Of a stretch of DNA of 38,057 nt, positions 29,273-38,011 are shown piece after piece. Numbering within the stretch: position 1 is the stretch's first letter; each line of letters opens with the position of its first letter. The notes below the pieces were generated by a model. That model was given only the letters and a program-made list of their open reading frames with translations, was not told the origin of the DNA and made no database searches. The position numbers and the translations under genes were made by a program. Source of the DNA: a virus; IMG/VR virus record IMGVR_UViG_3300034198_006175, positions 1 through 38,057 of that record; one strand, 5' to 3'.

Positions 29273-32200
29273 TTAGCGTCGAGGACCAGAAAGCATGCCA
29301 CCGGGCCTTTGTTGCTTGATCAATTCTGACTGGACAGCGGCGCTAATAGCACGTCCCAATTCATTAGCCTTGTCTTCATCTCCCTCCACTGTACTGCCTT
29401 TTGCGTCAACATTCACTACGACGTTAACAGGACCGTTATTGCCATTACTACCGCCCCTGAGGTTCACTGGAACGCTCTTGCCGTCTGGCAGGGGAATCAC
29501 TGCCTCGTTGTAACGCCCTTCGCCTACAAGGCCCAGCGTGGGGCCTGTGACAACGCCTCCAGAAGCAAAAGCACGGAATCCGCCAGGGGCGATGCCACCA
29601 TTGGCAAAGTAGAACGGAAAGCCAGTGCTGTTTCCAATGGCAGAGCTGAAGTTGGTTCCCAATCCAGTTGTCCCTGGAAACTTAAATCCTCCTCCCATGC
29701 CGCCAAGGACGGGACCAAACAATGACTGGAAGCCTTGGAGGAGCATGGTCCTCATCCATGCCGCAATCATTTGGGCAACCATGTCGAGGAATGAATCTGC
29801 CACGCTTTGGAAGAAACCAGCCAGCGCTTCCCGTGCCGTCATTGAGCCGGAAATGACACCCTTGAAAGCTTGGCCAAAGGAGCCGCCAATGGAATCAGCA
29901 AGCCCTCTGTAGCCATCTCGCAATCTGGTAACAGCGGCCAGTTGCTCTTCGAGCCTAACTTTTTCATCAGCTTGCCCTGGAGTAAGGCCTTCTTGTATGT
30001 ATTTCTGCCTCTGTTCAGCTCGTGGATCAATAATCCCTGCAAGCTCAAGCTGTTTGTTAAGGCTGCTAATGCTAGCGTCGAACTGTTGTTGCCTTTGAAG
30101 AACAAGATTGGCATCTAACGAGTCGTTGTATGCAATCATATTTGCAGTTAATTCGGCAATTTTTTTGGTAGCCTCTTCAGCCTTCATCTTCTTCTCTGTC
30201 ACCATCTTGTTTACCACGCTCACGGCCAAAGCTGTTTTTTCCTCCGTTTCAAATTGCTTCATTTGTTTTTCAATCACATCATCCGAAAGCCCACTCTTCA
30301 TCAATTGACCTTTCTTTTCCAGTAAGCTGTTTTGCAACTTTTGCTCTTCAACAGGAGCAATCGAAGCGGTATATTGAGCCCATGCAATTGCAGACTCGCG
30401 AACGGCTTGCGCGTTTGCAATTTGTACGGCCAAGGATTGCTGGGCCAAGGCTAATTGTGTTTTCTGTATTGCCACTTCATCCCGCTTTTCGCTAGCCAGC
30501 ACCTTGCCTGGTGCCCTGGCGCCTGCCGCAGGCCGTTGCAAGTGGCCCACGTCGTACATTGTTCCGTCCGGCCCACGAACAGATGCTGCATAACCAAGAC
30601 CACCCTTTTCTCCAGCTCCAACCATGCTGTAACCGGCTGCAAGATTCAATGGGGTATTGGCTGGTCCTGCAAGATCGACGCCTCTGTGGTAAGTGCTCGC
30701 CCCTGGTACTGGAGCAGTGCGAGGACCATACGGGCTGGTCATTGTTAATTGTTTCGCCACTGACGAATCAAATAATGCGCGAGCTTGCGATTGGCTGAGG
30801 TATGAACCATCCTGCTTTCTCACATCGAAATGAGCGCCGCCAGAAATACCTGTACTGCCTTGGAGAAGTCCAGTGGCACCAGTAGCCGACATTCCTCCAG
30901 GAAGCGCACCGCCCGCCACGCTTCCTTGTGCTTTGAGCACCTCCTTAGACGCTTCAAGCAAAGCTTTTTGGCGCTTCAGGTCAATATCTGACATCTGCCG
31001 CTCAAACTTAATTGCTTCCCTCTGGAAGCTATTCGCACGAGCGTCTCTCAAGTCAAATTGAGCATTAATCCTGTCCACTGCGTCTTGATGCAATGCATCT
31101 TGACGATCCAATTCTGCTTGCGTAAAATTCTTTGCCAGTGCATCTTGAAGACTGTGATAGCTCTCAAGACTTGTTTTCTTCTTCTTGTCATCTTCTCCTG
31201 ACGGGGGAATTGGCTTGAGCGCAGCTTGAGTTTGCTTGTCGCCAGCCATGGCGATCGCGACGGCATTATCTCTTGTTTTTCTTGCGTCTCGCAAATATTG
31301 ATTGGCCCTTATCATTTCGTCATAAGCGTTTTTAGCGGCTTCCTGCATATTTCCCGCCATTACCGCAACACCCATTTGATTTTCTGGACTTGTAGCCGCT
31401 GCTCCAGCCTTGCCCTTTTCGTATCTTGCTGCGTTTTCTGCTGCAAGTTTATATTTGGCTCTTGCGACTATTGCCTTCGTATTAGCTTCCATGTAGACCT
31501 TGGTGGCATCTTCAACCCGCCCCGATCCCGCTATTTCATCTAAGGTTTTTTTCAAACCCGCCACTTCTTGTTTTGACTTATCTGCTGCTCCGCCAATTTC
31601 CAGAATTTTACCAACCAAGAAATCAAGACCCATTAACAGGCCTCCGATAACGATACCGGTGAGAGCAAGCCTCAGTCCAATTGCAGCAACTCTTGCCACG
31701 CCAGTTGCCTGGGTGAATCCAGTAAGGGAAGCAATGTATCTGTAAACTGATTTTATCGCAGCTTCTAAGCCAGTAACCTCTAGCAATTTAAAAGCTGCTG
31801 TAAGAGTTGCGATGCCAGCCGCTGCAAGCACTGCAGCCCTTCCCAGCGGACTGGCAGCAAATGAAATCGCCAGCGAGATTGCATTGACAACTGCTGGCAG
31901 TAATGTTGCAAAGCGTCCGGCCAGGTCAGCAATTGATGCGCCAGCCGCCCGGATAGAGGGCTCTAGTTGCTTGACAGCCAAATAGAAACCCTGTGCCCTA
32001 GGAGTGAGAGTATTGAACCCCTCCCCGGCAGAAGTAAAAGTGGAAGTAAGAACTTGTACTGTTGACGTAACATCTTTAATTAAGTTATTAATTTCAGGGC
32101 CAAAAGCAGCCGCAATATTGTTAACAACGGGAGTCAGGCTCTCATACATTAATCTCAAATTGTTATTAATTTGATTTACCGCACCCTGCAATGTTTTGGC

Positions 32201-35200
32201 AGCACCCTGTGCAGCAGCCCCAAATTTACCACTCAATAACACGCCAACGTTGTCTAGTACGGCGGCCATTGCTTTGCCCTTAAAGGCGCCATCTTCCATC
32301 GCCTTTGTAAACTCTGGCAAGCTCATTTGAGCAGCCTTGGCAAACAACGAGAGGGCGCCAGGCAAAACATCGCCCAGTTGCCCCTTGACTTCTTCAGCCA
32401 TGATCTGGCCCTTGCTCGCCATTTGCGAGAAGGCATTTGTAACACGATCTACTTGATCAGAGCTAAGACCAAAAGCCGCTGCAGATTGCGAAATACCAGT
32501 GAAGAGACTTTCGATTTGACCTTGATCGAAACCGGCTGGCTGCATGGATGCATACAGACGGACAAAGCCTTGTCTTGCGCTTTCCAAGGGCACGTTAAAG
32601 CGCTGGGCAAGACCCTCGACAAAGGCAAATGATTGTTCAAACGTGCCAGACTCAGCGGTAATTGCTTGAAGTTGGTTCTTGTAAGTAGCCAGTCCCTTGG
32701 CAGCATTAAATGCTTCCCCTGGAACATTTTGCAAGAATGCAATAGCTTTGTAAGCAGTGCCAAATAGCAACACTTGCTTGACGGCATTGCCAAACTCGCC
32801 ACCGAGTTGAGAGATTGCACCGGAAACCGGGAATCGTGCAGTATTTAAAAAACCTTTGGCGCCACTGTATGCATTACCAATTGCGCTCAATCCTTTGTTG
32901 ACAGTGTGATAACCAGCCCCTAGCTGAGTGGATGCTGGACCCATTGGAGGGTTATTGCCTCCGCCACCACTACCGCCGCCGCCGCCGCCAAATCCGCCAT
33001 AACCGAAGCCGCCGTAGGGCCCGCCACCGCCAGCGCCACCAAATCCACCGAATCCGCCACTAGCAGTACCACCCCCACCGCCAAATCCGCCATAGCCAAA
33101 ATTGCTGTAGGCCGCTGCAGGAGGTGCTGCTTTGCGGAACATGCGTTGAATAAAACTAAGTTGCGCTGGTCCATCGGAGGGGAATCCTCCCACGGGGGTC
33201 GCGCCATGGGTTGAAAATCCTCCAGCAGGAACAACGTTCGGAGGCCTGTACTGCCGTCTAATGCCTGCGCTACTTTGCCCGATAGGCGGAAGTAGTCGCT
33301 GACCAGCCACGCGCTCGCCCTGAGATCGAACCATTTCGCTAACAGCCACACGCTCAATATTTCCAGGCTGTAGAGCAGCGTGAAAATCCATTAATTGCGC
33401 AGCGCCAATTTCTAAAACTGCTTTGTAGCCAAGCAGGGCCTGCTTAGTGGCGGCAATTGTTGTTCCATCAGTAAGCCCTTGTATGTCAACAGCGCCTTTA
33501 ATTAAAACATTGTCAAGGAAATCTATCCCTTGATTCACCTTCGCCAATGCCTGGCTTAGCAGAGATATTCTCTGTTCAAGACTATCTTCCCAGCCAGCCG
33601 CTACGCCAGCGCCAACCGCTCTTCCTCCCGCAGCTACGCCCCTGCCGACCGCTCGTCCGCCAACGGAAATACCAGTTCCAAGTGCTGCGGCAATACGCGG
33701 TGCATTCTTTTCTGAAAATAACCTACCTTGCTCAACAGCGGCATTTACAAAATTGCCAGTAGTTTCCTTGAATAATGCATAGGTACTGCCATCCGTCAAG
33801 CCACCAATATCTGTCCGCCCCTTGAGGGCTAACGCATTGACTTGCCCAGGAAGAGATTTAAAAGCATTCCCGACGACAGATGGAACTCCTTTCAACCCAT
33901 CTACGACTCTTACGCCTACTTGCGTGACAGTAAGTTGAGCAGCAGCCGTAATGCCTTGAGTGACCAGCGAACTTGTGAAGCCCTTTGCGGCACCCCCGGC
34001 AAACCCAACTCCAGCGAGACCTGCAGCAGTGATAAGCGCACCTTCTGCGCCGTGCTCAATGACTAATTCTGCAACCTTGACAGCACTGCCAAGAAGAGTT
34101 TCCTTTGCAGGCGACCCAGATAGTATATTCTTGGCCAAGTCAATGGCAGTCGTAATAGATTCCCAGCCACCTGCTGCAACTGATCCAGCCCCCATCATGG
34201 CAAGGCCGCCAGGACTGGCCACTGAGCCAATAGCAGAACTTACGCCAGTGCTTAAGCCTTCCTCACCGGCCTTGACGAGCGCTCCTTTTACTGATTTCGT
34301 AGCGCTTATAGCCAGATTGCTTCCAAACTTAGCCAGGGCACCAGCTTGTACTTCAAATTCAACTTGTACGGCTACCGTTAGATCTAAAGCCTTGTTTTTT
34401 GCGTAACTATCAATGCTTTGAAATACCCTGACTGCTCGGGCGCGAAGGTCGGCTGCTGCCGCGCGCTCCCATTTAGCGCCCCCCTTGATCAAACCCAACC
34501 AGAAGCCGTCAGATGTTTGTTCACCAATGCGTTGGGTCCGTTTCGATGGGGAAGCAATTTCAAGATCCTTCTCCAATCCTTTTATATATGCTTCTGCGTC
34601 TGCTTTCGCCTTGCTTGAAAATTCAGAGGATCCCTTGGAGGCAAAGCCAGCAGAGACGGCATCGGCAACTTTGCCAATTTCCCGAACCATCTTGGTTCTA
34701 TTTTTTGTAATTGCTTCGTTGTAAGCAATTATTCCAGTTTCGGCAGCTTTTTTGTACTGTGCCGCAACATCCTCCGTTGATAGTGCGGAGAGCCCTTGAC
34801 GAATGGTCCTTTGTTTAATCGCTGGCCCATTAACCGCTCCTGCATTGCTGGCTACGGACTGAGCATTCTTAACGGCAGTAGCAGCTTCGCCCCTGAGGGC
34901 CTTGAGCGCGTCCTTTGCGTCTCCTATGGCCGATGTATCTACGGCAAACTTTATCTTTGTCAGAGCCTCAAGGTTCTCCTTTAGGCTCCTGGCTTGCTCA
35001 CTTGCGACACCAAGGGATTTAATTTCAACCTTTAAATTGTATTGGCGCCCGCTAATATTCCTGCCTAACTTATTAAATTCCTCCTGAATACCAAGGCGAT
35101 CAAACTTAATATTGATTGGCAGGTGGTACGAAGACGCAGCCGCTCCGAGAGTCGTGAGCTGGCCCCTGAAATAGTTAAGGTCAAAGCCAACGCTTAGCTT

Positions 35201-35230
35201 AAGCTCTGGACTTCCAGCTCCGACTGCCAT
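29273..35230 (-). CDS. Tail tape measure protein H with M23 peptidase insert (1985 aa)
   Basis: This is the longest gene here; it sets tail length and leads DNA entry. The TIGR02675-type core lies at about 875-1060 (GQIESLFTGISQSAAAFGLS, SSDQVDRVTNAFSQMASKGQ). Two hydrophobic segments at about 1130-1210 (AAVLAAAGIATLTA; LALTGIVIGGLLMGLDFLV) could enter the membrane. Residues about 1460-1575 form an M23 LytM-like peptidase (TSPYGPR, STYHRGVDLAGP, YDVGHLQRP). A Gly-rich tract at about 706-763 (GYGGFGGGGG, GFGGFGGAGGGG) is unusual for a tape measure. The end is a typical tail of the family. At 1.5 angstrom per residue an all-helical tape would be about 300 nm, but the folded inserts shorten that. 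Confidence 0.93.
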   Translation of the reverse strand: MAVGAGSPELKLSVGFDLNYFRGQLTTLGAAASSYHLPINIKFDRLGIQEEFNKLGRNISGRQYNLKVEIKSLGVASEQARSLKENLEALTKIKFAVDTSAIGDAKDALKALRGEAATAVKNAQSVASNAGAVNGPAIKQRTIRQGLSALSTEDVAAQYKKAAETGIIAYNEAITKNRTKMVREIGKVADAVSAGFASKGSSEFSSKAKADAEAYIKGLEKDLEIASPSKRTQRIGEQTSDGFWLGLIKGGAKWERAAAADLRARAVRVFQSIDSYAKNKALDLTVAVQVEFEVQAGALAKFGSNLAISATKSVKGALVKAGEEGLSTGVSSAIGSVASPGGLAMMGAGSVAAGGWESITTAIDLAKNILSGSPAKETLLGSAVKVAELVIEHGAEGALITAAGLAGVGFAGGAAKGFTSSLVTQGITAAAQLTVTQVGVRVVDGLKGVPSVVGNAFKSLPGQVNALALKGRTDIGGLTDGSTYALFKETTGNFVNAAVEQGRLFSEKNAPRIAAALGTGISVGGRAVGRGVAAGGRAVGAGVAAGWEDSLEQRISLLSQALAKVNQGIDFLDNVLIKGAVDIQGLTDGTTIAATKQALLGYKAVLEIGAAQLMDFHAALQPGNIERVAVSEMVRSQGERVAGQRLLPPIGQSSAGIRRQYRPPNVVPAGGFSTHGATPVGGFPSDGPAQLSFIQRMFRKAAPPAAAYSNFGYGGFGGGGGTASGGFGGFGGAGGGGPYGGFGYGGFGGGGGGSGGGGNNPPMGPASTQLGAGYHTVNKGLSAIGNAYSGAKGFLNTARFPVSGAISQLGGEFGNAVKQVLLFGTAYKAIAFLQNVPGEAFNAAKGLATYKNQLQAITAESGTFEQSFAFVEGLAQRFNVPLESARQGFVRLYASMQPAGFDQGQIESLFTGISQSAAAFGLSSDQVDRVTNAFSQMASKGQIMAEEVKGQLGDVLPGALSLFAKAAQMSLPEFTKAMEDGAFKGKAMAAVLDNVGVLLSGKFGAAAQGAAKTLQGAVNQINNNLRLMYESLTPVVNNIAAAFGPEINNLIKDVTSTVQVLTSTFTSAGEGFNTLTPRAQGFYLAVKQLEPSIRAAGASIADLAGRFATLLPAVVNAISLAISFAASPLGRAAVLAAAGIATLTAAFKLLEVTGLEAAIKSVYRYIASLTGFTQATGVARVAAIGLRLALTGIVIGGLLMGLDFLVGKILEIGGAADKSKQEVAGLKKTLDEIAGSGRVEDATKVYMEANTKAIVARAKYKLAAENAARYEKGKAGAAATSPENQMGVAVMAGNMQEAAKNAYDEMIRANQYLRDARKTRDNAVAIAMAGDKQTQAALKPIPPSGEDDKKKKTSLESYHSLQDALAKNFTQAELDRQDALHQDAVDRINAQFDLRDARANSFQREAIKFERQMSDIDLKRQKALLEASKEVLKAQGSVAGGALPGGMSATGATGLLQGSTGISGGAHFDVRKQDGSYLSQSQARALFDSSVAKQLTMTSPYGPRTAPVPGASTYHRGVDLAGPANTPLNLAAGYSMVGAGEKGGLGYAASVRGPDGTMYDVGHLQRPAAGARAPGKVLASEKRDEVAIQKTQLALAQQSLAVQIANAQAVRESAIAWAQYTASIAPVEEQKLQNSLLEKKGQLMKSGLSDDVIEKQMKQFETEEKTALAVSVVNKMVTEKKMKAEEATKKIAELTANMIAYNDSLDANLVLQRQQQFDASISSLNKQLELAGIIDPRAEQRQKYIQEGLTPGQADEKVRLEEQLAAVTRLRDGYRGLADSIGGSFGQAFKGVISGSMTAREALAGFFQSVADSFLDMVAQMIAAWMRTMLLQGFQSLFGPVLGGMGGGFKFPGTTGLGTNFSSAIGNSTGFPFYFANGGIAPGGFRAFASGGVVTGPTLGLVGEGRYNEAVIPLPDGKSVPVNLRGGSNGNNGPVNVVVNVDAKGSTVEGDEDKANELGRAISAAVQSELIKQQRPGGMLSGPRR

Positions 35231-35268
35231 TTTACACGGGCCCTATTGTTTTAAGCATAGCAAATACT

Positions 35269-35673
35269 TCATTCTTCACGCTGTGAAGCCATCTTTAATT
35301 CATCCGCCAACAGGGCTATTACTCGTCCATTCATCCTTCTGGTTTTCATCAATTGCCGCAGCACAGCAAGGCTTTCCGCTGAAACACCGCGATCTTTCCT
35401 GACTCGACGAGTGTCAAATGGAAGATAGTCATTCACGTTTGGCTTCACACTCTTCCCTCCTAAAGCGCCAAGAACTAAAGTGGCCAGCTTCGCGGTAGAG
35501 ATACTACTGATGTTGTATTTTTGCAGGTCGTGATTTTCCAGCCATTGCAGTGCTTTTTTTACATCGTCAACTTTCTGCATGCCAAAATGCTGAGCGTTCC
35601 ATCGCCCATCATTGAGGTCGGAGGCGCATAAGCGATGATAGATGTCGTCCCATTTAGTAAGGGACGCAAGCAC
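35269..35673 (-). CDS. Tail assembly chaperone T part (expressed as GT fusion)
   Basis: In lambda the T part is made only as a G-T fusion by -1 frameshifting. Here the frame of this 134-residue part runs open upstream through 35730, so a shift at the slippery run gives a fusion of about 320 residues (167 from G, 153 from the -1 frame). The chain VLASLTKWDDIYHRLCASDL and the rest are helical and basic. The GTG at 35673 is probably not used alone. The chaperone coats the tape measure before the tube forms. Confidence 0.8.
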   Translation of the reverse strand: MLASLTKWDDIYHRLCASDLNDGRWNAQHFGMQKVDDVKKALQWLENHDLQKYNISSISTAKLATLVLGALGGKSVKPNVNDYLPFDTRRVRKDRGVSAESLAVLRQLMKTRRMNGRVIALLADELKMASQREE

Positions 35674-35690
35674 TGCCTTGGCTTGCTTTT

Positions 35691-36230
35691 CTATTCGTTC
35701 GGTGTGGCAGCAGTCGTCTTCTTCGGTGTTTTTTTTGCGGCTGCCTTTGCCTCCACCTCTTGCTCGCTTCCAATGAAGTCAAGAGCCTTGCTGATAACCT
35801 CCCTAGTGAAGCCAGTAGTGTCTTCCATCGACCAGTCGGGCATTGCTGTCCATACATCGTCGATCAAGCCTTCGCCGCGACAGCGGATAAATGCAGTGAC
35901 CAGTCGTGCATTGTTGCCCTCCACACTGCCCCCGCTACCAATCATGCTGAGAGTTTCCTCCGTGAAGTCACTCAGCAGGTCCATTTCGGAGCCAACACCG
36001 CCGCCCTGCAACAGAGCAAATGCTTCATCAAGGGAAACACCCTTGGCAGCCGCAATGCGCTTTGCCAGTTGAACAGCACGAATAGTGGATTGACTTTGAA
36101 GCTTGGAAATCTCTTCCTGCTCAATAGATTCGGCGACAAGCCAGCCACCCAACTTCTTCATCCGCACGGTCGGGGTGAGGTCGAAATATTGGATTTCCTT
36201 GCTGGCGACTAGAAAGCTATACTTGCTCAT
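35691..36230 (-). CDS. Tail assembly chaperone G (lambda gpG-like)
   Basis: The 179-residue protein sits just before the tape measure gene and has an in-frame slippery run near its end, as gpG has. The middle is helical and holds LQSQSTIRAVQLAKRIAAAK. The C-terminus is a Lys/Ala/Thr-rich tail (AKAAAKKTPKKTTAATPNE). Most product is G alone; a fraction becomes GT. It overlaps the 79-residue gene upstream by 14 bases. Confidence 0.8.
   Translation of the reverse strand: MSKYSFLVASKEIQYFDLTPTVRMKKLGGWLVAESIEQEEISKLQSQSTIRAVQLAKRIAAAKGVSLDEAFALLQGGGVGSEMDLLSDFTEETLSMIGSGGSVEGNNARLVTAFIRCRGEGLIDDVWTAMPDWSMEDTTGFTREVISKALDFIGSEQEVEAKAAAKKTPKKTTAATPNE
35730..35736 (-). promoter_or_regulatory. Slippery heptamer A AAA AAA for -1 frameshift
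   Basis: In the G frame the minus strand reads GC[A AAA AAA] ACA, a run of eight A. The X XXY YYZ rule is met in frame, as in the dnaX-type A AAA AAG site. After a -1 slip the next codons are AAC ACC GAA GAA GAC GAC, and no stop occurs before the T part. It lies 12 codons before the G stop, the usual place for G/GT frameshift sites. No stimulatory structure was assigned. Confidence 0.82.
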
Positions 36231-36456
36231 GGCTTAAAATGTTTAAAGTGGCGTTAAATGCCTTCACTCGTTCGCTTTGAGATTGAAATTCTTTTGGAAT
36301 TTCCACGACGAATGAATGCTTGTCGTTAGCAATTCTAATGGTGGTTTCGAGAATGGACATAAGGCAAAGGATGCCCACCTCTAAGTCGTTGTTGCTCTTC
36401 AGGCAGTTTATGGCATGGACCGAGCCGTCGTCACTCCATAGATAGTCAATTTCCAT
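36217..36456 (-). CDS. Small hypothetical protein in tail module (79 aa)
   Basis: The protein reads MEIDYLWSDDGSVHAINCLK, then LCLMSILETTIRIANDK and FVVEIPKEFQSQSERV. It overlaps the neighbours on both sides (11 and 14 bases), so it is probably co-translated. It is beta at the start and helical at the end. Nothing like it lies at this place in lambda. It may be a small tail completion factor; this is only a guess from position. Confidence 0.55.
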   Translation of the reverse strand: MEIDYLWSDDGSVHAINCLKSNNDLEVGILCLMSILETTIRIANDKHSFVVEIPKEFQSQSERVKAFNATLNILSHEQV

Positions 36457-36913
36457 TAAGAGTCTTTAGCTGGGCCCTGATTCTAAGCACCAATGCCTTG
36501 CCTGGCCCTTTGTGAAAGAATGACGATGGGATGGAAATGTCATCGGTAAAAGGACGCGCTGTTACGTTTGTCCCCTTCCCATAGTGAACGTACCAAGCGT
36601 ACTCCTCCCCTGATGAGTTTTTGGCGTCCCAGTGCCAAGTTGCTTCAATTCCCGATGGCGATTCGTTAATCTTAAAGCTTTCGACCCCGCTTTCGTACAA
36701 CAGTCCATAGTCGTAAATGTCGCGAGGACTGCCAACAACTTCACCAGTCCTTTTGCGTTTTGTTTCATTGTCATATGCCCATCGGCCCATTTCCTTGAAC
36801 TGGTCGTCCCAATGCGCCTCATTGATATCTTCTTTTGCCCATTTCTTGAAGGCATTGGCCAGTGCTTGTTCGAGCGCGGCGGAGTTATGAATTTTGGCAG
36901 AGGTTATTATCAC
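36446..36913 (-). CDS. HK97 gp10-like tail completion/neck protein (155 aa)
   Basis: The pattern ALEQALANAFKKWAKEDI, then SPRDIYDYGLLYESGV, EYAWYVHYGKGTNVTARPFT and a final helix fits HK97-gp10-like or lambda gpZ-like proteins, which finish the tail end that meets the head. The start is a GTG at 36913, two bases after the previous stop (TAG-CG-GTG). Confidence in the family is moderate; position in the module supports it. Confidence 0.65.
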   Translation of the reverse strand: MIITSAKIHNSAALEQALANAFKKWAKEDINEAHWDDQFKEMGRWAYDNETKRKRTGEVVGSPRDIYDYGLLYESGVESFKINESPSGIEATWHWDAKNSSGEEYAWYVHYGKGTNVTARPFTDDISIPSSFFHKGPGKALVLRIRAQLKTLNGN

Positions 36914-36915
36914 CG

Positions 36916-37326
36916 CTATATAGACGGGTAAATGTTGCGAAGAATAGTGTCTGGAATGATAATCCTACAGCGGTCATAGCCCACGTCATCTCCAGGGAGA
37001 AAACGAAATGTACCATCAGGGAACCGTCTGGTCATGCGCTCCATTGCTGTGGCAAGCGTAGAACTGCTACCTGTATATTGCACCAGCATTACCTCCCATT
37101 GCTGTAAAATTCTCAACGTGCCAACCATGACGGTAGGAAGTTGTTCTGGAAATTCTCGAATTGTTACTTCCAGGCCTGTTGCCTTCCAGTCGCTTGGTAC
37201 GCTTTGCCTGCCCACCGTATAAATGGCTGGCACCATGCTTCCGTTGGGAAGCGCATAAGTGCCAATCAAATCGGGACTGGCGCTTAGCAATGTATTAATA
37301 GTGTCTCGAAATTGAACTATGTTCAC
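36916..37326 (-). CDS. Putative tail terminator (gpU-like), 136 aa
   Basis: The protein begins (V/M)NIVQFRDTINTLLSASPD, goes on with LIGTYALPNGSMVPAIYTVG and WEVMLVQYTGSSSTLATAME, and ends IIIPDTILRNIYPSI. Size, fold pattern and place after the major tail gene fit a tail terminator. The GTG at 37326 is the sensible start; the longer open frame would begin at a TTG at 37362 and run through the terminator hairpin. No Shine-Dalgarno is seen, since the terminator U-run lies directly upstream. Confidence 0.6.
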   Translation of the reverse strand: MNIVQFRDTINTLLSASPDLIGTYALPNGSMVPAIYTVGRQSVPSDWKATGLEVTIREFPEQLPTVMVGTLRILQQWEVMLVQYTGSSSTLATAMERMTRRFPDGTFRFLPGDDVGYDRCRIIIPDTILRNIYPSI

Positions 37327-37329
37327 AAT

Positions 37330-37357
37330 AAAAAAAGCCTCCCCGTAAAGGAAGGCT
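37330..37357 (-). terminator. Intrinsic terminator behind the major tail gene
   Basis: On the minus strand AGCCTTCC-TTTACG-GGGAGGCT pairs as an 8-bp stem (one T-G wobble), followed by seven U. It begins 23 bases after the major tail gene stop and ends only 4 bases before the next start. Downstream tail genes must be reached by read-through or by another promoter not found here. Confidence 0.85.
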
Positions 37358-37379
37358 AGCAAAACTATGGAGGAAATGC

Positions 37380-37961
37380 TTAGCTGTTGGGAACAGAAGG
37401 ATTGAGCGTGCCAGAGTTGGTTGCATTCTGGTGAATGCCAATGCGGCTGCGGCTCATCAAGTCGAAGGTAACTTCCACGAGGTTATCAGCAGGATAGCTC
37501 TCGTTGTAGTTCATCACGCGGCTAACAAATGCCACGCGATCATAGAAAAACGTAGTGCCACTAACGCCAAGTTGCTTGTTGATTTCAACGTACACTTCAG
37601 CATCTTTGTCATAGCGAGCAGAGCTGATCACCTGGAATGCTTCGTCAAAAGAGTTGGGAACGAAGACAGTTCCGTCAATATCCTTCTGGAAGTAGGAGGT
37701 GATTGACGCAGTCACGGCAGAAGTCGTGATCACGCTATCAGAGAAGCCGCCGCCGCCAAGGACGTAGAACTCAGTGTTGTTGTCGTTGAAGGCGAGAGAA
37801 GCTGTCGTAGCCGCCTGCAGGGTGTAGAGCGTGGGAGTACCGCTCACGGTAAAGGTAGCGCCGCTCTGCGTGATCACAGGGCGAGCAGTACCGGAAATAG
37901 AGCCAACACGAATGATAACGTCTTGGCTCTTAACCAATTCAGTTGGGTGGTAGAGAGTCAT
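37380..37961 (-). CDS. Major tail tube protein (193 aa)
   Basis: Beta-rich protein of typical tube size, starting MTLYHPTELVKSQDVIIRVG with a middle TEFYVLGGGGFSDSVITTSA and SYFQKDIDGTVFVPNS, and ending MSRSRIGIHQNATNSGTLNP. Position upstream of the terminator, G/GT and tape measure genes supports it. GAGGA lies six bases before the ATG, one of the better ribosome sites, as expected for an abundant protein. It polymerises around the tape measure to form the tube. Confidence 0.82.
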   Translation of the reverse strand: MTLYHPTELVKSQDVIIRVGSISGTARPVITQSGATFTVSGTPTLYTLQAATTASLAFNDNNTEFYVLGGGGFSDSVITTSAVTASITSYFQKDIDGTVFVPNSFDEAFQVISSARYDKDAEVYVEINKQLGVSGTTFFYDRVAFVSRVMNYNESYPADNLVEVTFDLMSRSRIGIHQNATNSGTLNPSVPNS

Positions 37962-37994
37962 TTTTCCTCGATGGGATAAAAAGAAGGAACGGTT

Positions 37995-38011
37995 AAGCGT
38001 TCAAGACGCTT
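37995..38011 (-). other. Inverted repeat at the end of the partial gene
   Basis: AAGCGT-TCAAG-ACGCTT is a perfect 6-bp inverted repeat that spans the stop codon of the partial gene. On the minus strand a C/T-rich stretch (CTTCTTTTTAT) follows about 12 bases later. This spacing is poor for a terminator, so it may be an mRNA-processing site or weak terminator before the major tail gene. Confidence 0.3.

Noticed and set aside
33960-34406. Plus-strand 148-residue open frame opposite the tape measure
   Set aside because: It is a shadow of an Ala-rich coding region on the minus strand; no domain pattern.
37327-37362. Longer N-terminus of the tail terminator protein
   Set aside because: It would start at TTG and translate the terminator hairpin; the GTG at 37326 matches the expected protein start.
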